Source: Cocos nucifera
Lineage: Eukaryota > Streptophyta > Magnoliopsida > Arecales > Arecaceae
Direction: 5' to 3'
NCBI GenBank assembly: GCA_006176705.1
Contig: QRFJ01001933.1
Span: 372,001 to 436,000, forward strand
Length of the DNA: 64,000 bases
Part shown: positions 58,764-64,000 of the stretch, piece by piece
How positions within the stretch are numbered: position 1 is the stretch's first letter
Layout of the letters: each line of letters begins with the position of its first letter
Translations under genes and position numbers: made by a program
The notes under the pieces: model-generated
What the model saw: the letters and a program-made list of their open reading frames with translations, nothing else
Told to the model about the DNA's origin: nothing
The model's database searches: none

Positions 58764-59520
58764 CTGCCGGATCAAGAGGACTAAGGCCAAGGTTGAACAA
58801 GGTCTGATTGTCCAACAAGCCAAATATCAGAGGAGCTCGATATTTTTTTAGCTTGCTAGCCGAGTCTCAGTCTTCTTTTTCTAACCCAGGAGCTTGATGG
58901 ACTGAGTCTCTCAAACCCCCCATGAAGGAATCCCTAATTCTAAGGAAGGACACGAAATGAAGATAAATTTTTCTTTCCAATTATGAATGAAAGAAGGAGT
59001 GCCCTTAAGCAACCCCTTCTTGTCAAAATATGGGGAGACATACCACCAATCCTTGGCAGTAGGATGATGTTTGAAAGTAAAAAATTTATGGAATAAGAAA
59101 ATTATAGGTCGGATCTCGGCCATAATACATAGAAAGAAAACCTATGATGAACCTAAAAGAGTTCGGCATCGTAGAGGCAAAGGAGATGTTTAGAAATCTA
59201 AAGTAGGCTACAATGAAGGAAGGAATCAGAAGTCGAAGTCTAGCATGAAGAGCCTTGGCATACAAGTAAAAATAACCTAGGGGAGGAGAGCAAGCTCAGC
59301 AGCTTAGTCTGGGAAGTTCAAGTTCGTATTCTGGAGGTATCCCATACTAGATCCATATCAAGAAAAGGTCTTCAGGATGAAGTGCATAGGAATGGGTGCT
59401 AGGGACAAAAGGAGGATGAGGTGCTTTAATGGGCTCGACTTTCTTAAGGTTTAGATCCATCAGGATCAGGTGGGTCAAACTTCTGGAACAAGTCAACCAT
59501 GATTCTTCGATGGACATACG
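58764..59520 (-). pseudogene. Tat antisense ORF, exon 1: putative gypsy-type transposon domain
   Basis: On - from about 59480: ALHPEDLFLIW, then FRFLNISFASTMPNSFRFII, then the open piece 58911-59123 with IIFLFHKFFTFKHHPTAKDWWYVS, here IFLFHKFFTF and KDWWYVSPYF. It ends KYRAPLIFGLLDNQTLF and LGLSPLDPA. This wording is that of plant proteins annotated as putative gypsy-type transposon (Pfam Transposase_28-like), found antisense between pol and the 3' LTR in some Tat elements. Function is unknown. There are several stops and shifts, so it is inactive. Confidence 0.72.
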
Positions 59521-59851
59521 GTCAAACTAAACTCAAAAAAGATCCTAAATATTAGAAGAAATGAGAGATAAAATCTCTTTGAAGAAATCGAAGGATCAAG
59601 AAATGAAAAGCTTCAAAATGATCAAAAAAAAGTTTGGGAACTAACCTTGATTGGTTGGAGAAGGCAAGAAGATTATTGGCAGAGCAAAAACTAGGTGAGA
59701 AAGCATCTCTGACCAAAGGAAATGGTGGAGAAGATTGAAACCCTTAGATGGGAAGAAAATAAAAACCAGGCAAAGGAGAAGAGAACTCAGTCGAAATAAG
59801 GCGAAGGAGGAGAAAGAGAAACTTAAATAACCAAGGAAGGCCCGAGGCAGT
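59521..59851 (+). other. End of the Tat internal region
   Basis: Purine-rich, non-coding. GAAGGAGGAGAAAGAGAAAC (59804-59823) or GGAAGGCCCGAGGC nearer the LTR could be the polypurine tract. Nothing else recognised. Confidence 0.45.
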
Positions 59852-60462
59852 TATGATTACAGGTCTTCTCCATTCGATCTTCACCTGACATGTGTCCCAC
59901 TTATCATGACTGGTGCAGACGGCTAGTAAAAGTTTAATGATGCTGTACCTCGAGCACTACTTTTGTGGAAATTTTAAAATCTTGTCTTTTCGGGTTGTCG
60001 CATATTGAAGAAGCTTCGGTGTCGGTGCGGACAATGCCAAAATTCTCCATCTCATGGAAGTGGAAAACAAGAAAAGAATTTCAGCACTCACATTTGTACT
60101 CCCTTCTTTCAAATTTTGAACTTAGAAGTGAGGGGACTAGTGTTGGTGATAAATTCGCTCCCGCCGAAGTCCAATAAGATGCCCAACCTCGAGGTGATCC
60201 CATCTGATGGTGGCGACCATGACCGAATTTCAACTAGCATGAATTCTGGCTCTAATTCACTCTAGGATGGCCGTCCTCCAACTCGTGCATGCTGGATGAT
60301 CTTCTCAACTTTAATTATCAGATCTTTCAAATAACTGCAAAACTTGAAGGGCATCTCGGACCTCATCCAAACAAACTTGAATAGTGAAGACAGCCACCTA
60401 AGCAGTTAGCTAAGTGGTTGGCTAAGTGTTCAACCCCTGCGTAGTCCAGCCTAGCCGACCTT
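59852..60462 (+). repeat. 3' LTR of the Tat element, first part
   Basis: It starts near TATGATTACAGGTCTTC, which corresponds to position 1. The match to 474-780 is clear from 60142. It is cut after ACCTT (60458-60462) by gag-only copia copy 2. Confidence 0.75.
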
Positions 60463-61337
60463 TACAGGTGGTGTGGTGCTCCCAAGCCTTGGGAGGCCAT
60501 GGGCAGACCCAAGGTGAGGACTCCGAGCGGAGCCAAGGTGGTCCTAGGGCTAGGATAGGAGTTGTCCTAAGATGGAGGCAGCATGTAACTCTCCATAGGC
60601 TTGAGGTTCGGGTATTGAGGGCCTCAAGGAGCTTGGTTGGTGCTTTGGAGATCTGAGATTCAAGATGGAGCAAGGAACTAAAGTCGAGGAATCAAGACTG
60701 TAGAAAGAAGATTTTCTGTAGGTTAGTCGGCTCAGTTCAAAACTAGGTTGGCTAAGTCTTAAAGCACAGGCAACATAGAGAGCTGAGTGTTCGAGACTGC
60801 AGGCACGGCACAGGATTAGGCTGGCTCAGTTTCAGACTAAGCCGATCTAGTGGAACATAGTCGGCTTAGTGCTGAGACTGAGCCGACTCAGTGCACGAAT
60901 AGAGTTACACGAGGGTCTATTTTGAGCTAGGGTCTAGGATGATCCTAGGGGTCTTAAGGCCTGGTTTGAGAGGTCTTAAGGGGGATAATTCATGTATGGG
61001 TTGGGATTAGATCCAGGGGATAAGAGCATGTGAGACTTGGGCTCGGTGAGTGCTTTCATGTATTGGGTTAGCCTAAGAAAGTTTTTGAGCTGGAGTTTAT
61101 TAGGGTTCATGTGGGAACTCTAGGGTATATAAACCAGGACATTATAACTTCTACAATAAAAAAGAATACAATTGAGCTTTTCTTCCTAACTCTATTCTCT
61201 CTTCTCTTTGGTTCCAACACCAAAATTCTAGCTTCTCTCATCTTTCTTAGATCTTCTTTAGTTTGCTAGATTAACACCCAGGTTCACGCAAGAGATCAGT
61301 TCTATGGCTATAGCTCCGAGTAGCCGTAGGAACAATA
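60463..61337 (+). repeat. 5' LTR of gag-only copia copy 2
   Basis: It begins TACAGGTGGTGTGG and ends AACAATA. It contains the CAGTTTCAGACTAAGCCGA-type motif array (60725-60895), a TATA box at 61126-61133 (TATATAAA) and a CT-rich U5. Confidence 0.9.
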
Positions 61338-61339
61338 AT

Positions 61340-61351
61340 TGGTATCAGAGC
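61340..61351 (+). other. Primer-binding site, gag-only copia copy 2
   Basis: TGGTATCAGAGC lies two bases after the LTR, an exact initiator-Met site. Confidence 0.88.
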
Positions 61352-61496
61352 AAGATTGAGCATGAAGAAGGAAGAAGATCAATTTTAAAGGCTTTCCCCA
61401 GACTTCGTGAGGAAGGAAAAGATCATAGGGCTGCTATCCACCATCCCTAGTCAAGGTATTTCTCAGATCTATCTGTTTATTGTTATCTGATTTGGA

Positions 61497-62369
61497 TTGA
61501 TCATGGAGAACAGTGGGTTGAAGGTAGGATTAGAGAAGTTTGATGGAAAGAAAAGTTTCACGATGTGGATGGTAAGGGTGGAGGATCTACTGGTTCAGAT
61601 GAGGTTGGATTCGGTCATGAAAGATAGGCCGAAGGAGATCACAAACAAGGAGTGGGTGTCCTTGGAGAAAAGGGCATGTGCCATGGTTAGGGCTTGTTTG
61701 GTAGATGAGGTTTTGTATGGTGTGTTGGAGGAGAGAACACCCAAGAAATTATGGTCGAGGTTGCAGTAGTTGTGCATGGGGAAGAATATGTGCAACAAGT
61801 TGATGCTGAAGAAGCAATTGTATAGCCTTCGGATGCAGGAGGACGAGGATGTTGTGGGGCATATTCAGCAGTTCGACCGGATGAGCATGGACTTACTCAA
61901 TATAGGGATGGATTTAGAAGAGGAGGATAAGAGTCTATTGTTGCTGTGTTCACTATCCGGGAGCTTCGATCCATTGGTGACAACTTTGCTGTATGGTAAA
62001 GAGACACTGGTGTACGAGGAGATCATATCAGTGCTCAAGTCAAATGAGTAGTAGGAATAGATGATGAAGAGGGAGGTCTTCTAAGAGAGTCTTGTGGTTT
62101 CAGAGAAGCACAGAAAAGGAAAGAAGAAGGGCGAACAGAGGGACAGCAAGGGGTCCAAGAGATGCTTCAAGCAGGAGTGTCCACTTTGGAAGAAGTGCAA
62201 GGGAAGAGAAAGCTTGGATTTCATCAGTACAGTCACTGAAAGTGAAGATTTGGATGAGTTCTTGGTGGTCTCGGAGGAGCGCACAGGGTGCGGTGTATCT
62301 AAGATAGTTTCGAATAGGTCTGTGGAGTGCAGAGGGTCCAAAGGATTAGCGATGGTGTTCGAGGTATAG
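61497..62369 (+). pseudogene. Copia gag of gag-only element copy 2
   Basis: One frame begins MIMENSGLKVGLEKFDG. A TAG at 61767 sits where copy 1 has glutamine. It reopens at 61770-62051, then has clustered stops near 62047-62085, then the basic segment and the acidic tail to 62369. The zinc knuckle is lost: about 24 bases are missing, so CFK runs straight to QECPL near 62162. Otherwise it matches copy 1 closely. Confidence 0.86.
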
Positions 62370-62942
62370 CGGTAGGCCCAGCAGTGCAGCGTTGGGTGGT
62401 TGGTCTCGGGGGACTCGGAGATAGAGTCAACTTCTGCGGCATCAGGAGGACTTTAGTTTCAGGTGGAGCATCGGGCAAAGATGGCTTCATGGGTGGAGGA
62501 AGCTATGACATAGGTTTAGAGTAGGGGGTGCAGAGGGAGGACTTATATTCCAACACCAGTGCCAGGGCTATATTGATCCAGGTGAAGAGGATTATGCAGG
62601 AAAATAGGTGTGGCTCTAAGGGGACAGTGTCAGGTGGAGCATCAAGATATGCGACGAGTGTCGATAAAGGAACGTTGCATGATCTCTAGTAAAGTCCAGG
62701 ACAAGTGATGCAGCTGCCAAGCAGAAGGATATCTACAACTCCAAAGGTGGTGTAGAAAAATAAGCCAAGAACTTCAGTGGTGGAGGCGGTCATCCCAAAG
62801 GCCTCAAAGGAAGCTCAGCAGTTAAAGAAGAATGGCAGTGGCAAGGTGAGCATGAGGGGCTATTAGAACATGTAGGGATAGCAGAATCGTGCAGGAGGAT
62901 GTTGCCAGGTGTGCCAAGGCTTGGGCACACCAAGGTGGAGAT
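62370..62942 (+). pseudogene. Conserved post-gag segment, copy 2
   Basis: The counterpart of 5404-5933. The frame NRCGSKGTVSGGASRYA and NKPRTSVVEAVIPKASKE is readable with several stops. It ends in the polypurine-like CAAGGTGGAGA at about 62930-62941, just before the LTR. Confidence 0.45.
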
Positions 62943-63822
62943 TATAGGTGGTGTGGTCCTCCCAAGCCTTGGGAGGCCATGGGCGGAGCTAGGGTGAGGG
63001 CTCCGGGGAGGCTAGGATAGGTGTGGTCCTAGGACTAGGATAGGAATTGTCCTAGGATGGAGGTGGCATGTAACTCTCCACGAGCTTGAGGTTCAGGTAT
63101 TGAGGGCCTCAAGGGGCTTGGTTGGTGCTTCGGACATCTAAAATTTAAGGTGGAGCAAGTAACCAAAGCCAAAGAATCAAGACTACAGAAAGGAGATTTT
63201 CTACTGGTTAGCCGACTCGGTCCAAAATTAGGTCGGCTAAGTCTCAAAGCACAGGCAAAATAGAGAGCTGAGCATTTAGGATAGGTAGGCATAGCACAGG
63301 ACTGCGTCGGCTCAGTTTCAGACTGAGCTGACCCAGTGAAACTTAGTCGCTCAATGCTGAGACTGAGCTGGCTCAGTGAGCGAGCAGAGTTATGCGAGGA
63401 TCTATTTTGGGCTAGGGTCTGGGTTGATCCTAGGGGTCTTAAGGCCTAGTTTGAGAGGTCTTAAGGGAGCTAATTCATGTATGGGTTGGAATTAGATCCA
63501 GGAGATGAGAGCATGTGAGACTTAGGCTCGGTGAGTGCTTTCATGTATTGGGTTAGCCTAAGGAAGTTTTTGAGCTGGGGTTTATTAGGGTTCATGTAGG
63601 AACTCTAGGATATATAAACCAGGACATTATAACTTTTACAATAAGAAAAGGAATACAATTAATCTTTTCCCTAACTCTCTTCTCTCTTCTCTCTGGTTCC
63701 AACACCAAAATCCTAGCTTCTCTCATCTTTCTTAGATCTTCTTCAGTTTGCTGGATTAACACCCAGGTTCATGCAAGAGATCGAATCTACGGCTGTGGCT
63801 CCGAGCAGCCATAGGAACAACA
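62943..63822 (+). repeat. 3' LTR of gag-only copia copy 2
   Basis: It begins TATAGGTGGTGTGG and ends GGAACAACA before TSD ACCTT. It matches 60463-61337 with scattered substitutions. Confidence 0.9.
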
Positions 63823-63827
63823 ACCTT

Positions 63828-64000
63828 GAAACTAGCCAAACTCCTTTTCAACTCGTATCTCCGTAAAGCCAAATCTCACCATTATAATTAGGTCTCACAT
63901 CAGGAGTCTTGGACTAATAGAGCTTCTCCTTAGATGAACTTCTGTACCTTGCTATAAGTGGTAGATCTTAGAGTTCCTACACCAACAACCTTGGTTGTGT
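63828..64000 (+). repeat. 3' LTR of the Tat element, second part (window edge)
   Basis: It continues the Tat LTR after the ACCTT duplication and matches about 757-935 of the 5' LTR. It is truncated by the window end, so roughly half of this LTR is not visible. Confidence 0.8.

Larger units (their letters stand above)
60463..63822 (+). mobile_element. Gag-only Ty1/copia element (TR-GAG type), copy 2
   Basis: LTRs of 875 and 880 bp flank 1.6 kb with a primer site, gag and the post-gag segment. TSD ACCTT at 60458-60462 and 63823-63827. The interrupted Tat LTR resumes exactly, as shown by alignment with 740-770. It shares U3 and gag with copy 1 but has a different U5 and no relic primer site in the LTR. 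Confidence 0.9.
1..64000 (+). mobile_element. Outermost Tat-lineage Ty3/gypsy retrotransposon, heavily interrupted
   Basis: The pieces 1-1605, 15288-20512, 23657-25851, 49243-50907, 57851-60462 and 63828-64000 read as one + strand element in the order LTR, primer site, gag, protease, RT, RNase H, second RNase H, integrase, tandem-repeat 3' region, antisense ORFs, LTR. Removing each insertion rejoins the flanking sequence, in reading frame at 20512/23657 and probably at 57851/50907. The second RNase H and the antisense ORF between pol and the 3' LTR are known Tat-clade features. The two LTRs have diverged strongly and differ by indels, so a recombinant of two related elements is possible. The left end may lie a few bases outside the window. 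Confidence 0.72.

Noticed and set aside
60426..60673. Open frames on both strands at the junction of the Tat LTR and gag-only copy 2
   Set aside because: They cross an insertion boundary and LTR motif repeats; no conservation with the other LTR.
1..64000. Integrated pararetrovirus, Helitron, MITE or DNA transposon
   Set aside because: All reverse transcriptase segments lie in LTR elements with copia or gypsy order; I saw no movement protein, rolling-circle replication or transposase wording apart from the named gypsy-type-transposon antisense ORF.

Overview
The window looks like intergenic DNA from a large, repeat-rich plant nuclear genome. A palm or similar monocot is only a guess from the element families. 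I found no cellular gene, no tRNA or rRNA gene and no bacterial feature. Nearly every base can be placed in LTR retrotransposons stacked inside one another, most with target-site duplications (TSDs) that can be read at both ends.

Outermost layer. A very old Ty3/gypsy element of the Tat lineage seems to span the whole window on the + strand. Its 5' LTR is at 1-1605 plus 15288-15455, followed by a primer site at about 15460. Gag, protease, RT, RNase H, a second archaeal-type RNase H and integrase run from 15574 to about 24130. A 165-bp tandem array follows (24247-25851 and 49243-49490), then antisense extra ORFs (about 49660 to 59520, - strand). The 3' LTR begins near 59852 and runs off the right edge.

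Insertions into it, left to right. (1) A SIRE-like Ty1/copia at 1606-15282 (TSD AGAAT), with a gag-only copia (TR-GAG type) at 3248-6946 (TSD ATAAT) inside its gag. (2) A 3.1-kb solo LTR at 20513-23656 inside the Tat integrase. (3) An Angela-like copia on the - strand at 25852-49237 (TSD ATTAG/AATAG). Inside it lies a Tork-like copia, + strand, 32295-45234 (TSD CAACT), whose 3' LTR is split by an Athila-like gag-protease-only gypsy element, 37561-44971 (TSD GTTTG). (4) A gag-only Athila-like element on the - strand at 50908-57850, which splits the antisense ORF of the Tat element. (5) A second gag-only copia at 60463-63822 (TSD ACCTT) inside the Tat 3' LTR. The deepest nest is four levels.

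Every coding region carries stops or frameshifts, and many stops look like C-to-T or G-to-A changes. I expect no element here to be autonomous. The most interesting points are: gag-only and gag-protease-only families beside a probable helper relative; an LTR whose 3' end has grown past an older primer-binding site; a spliced ORF carried antisense in the Tat element; and a short palindromic GAGCYRGCTC repeat module shared by LTRs of several lineages.
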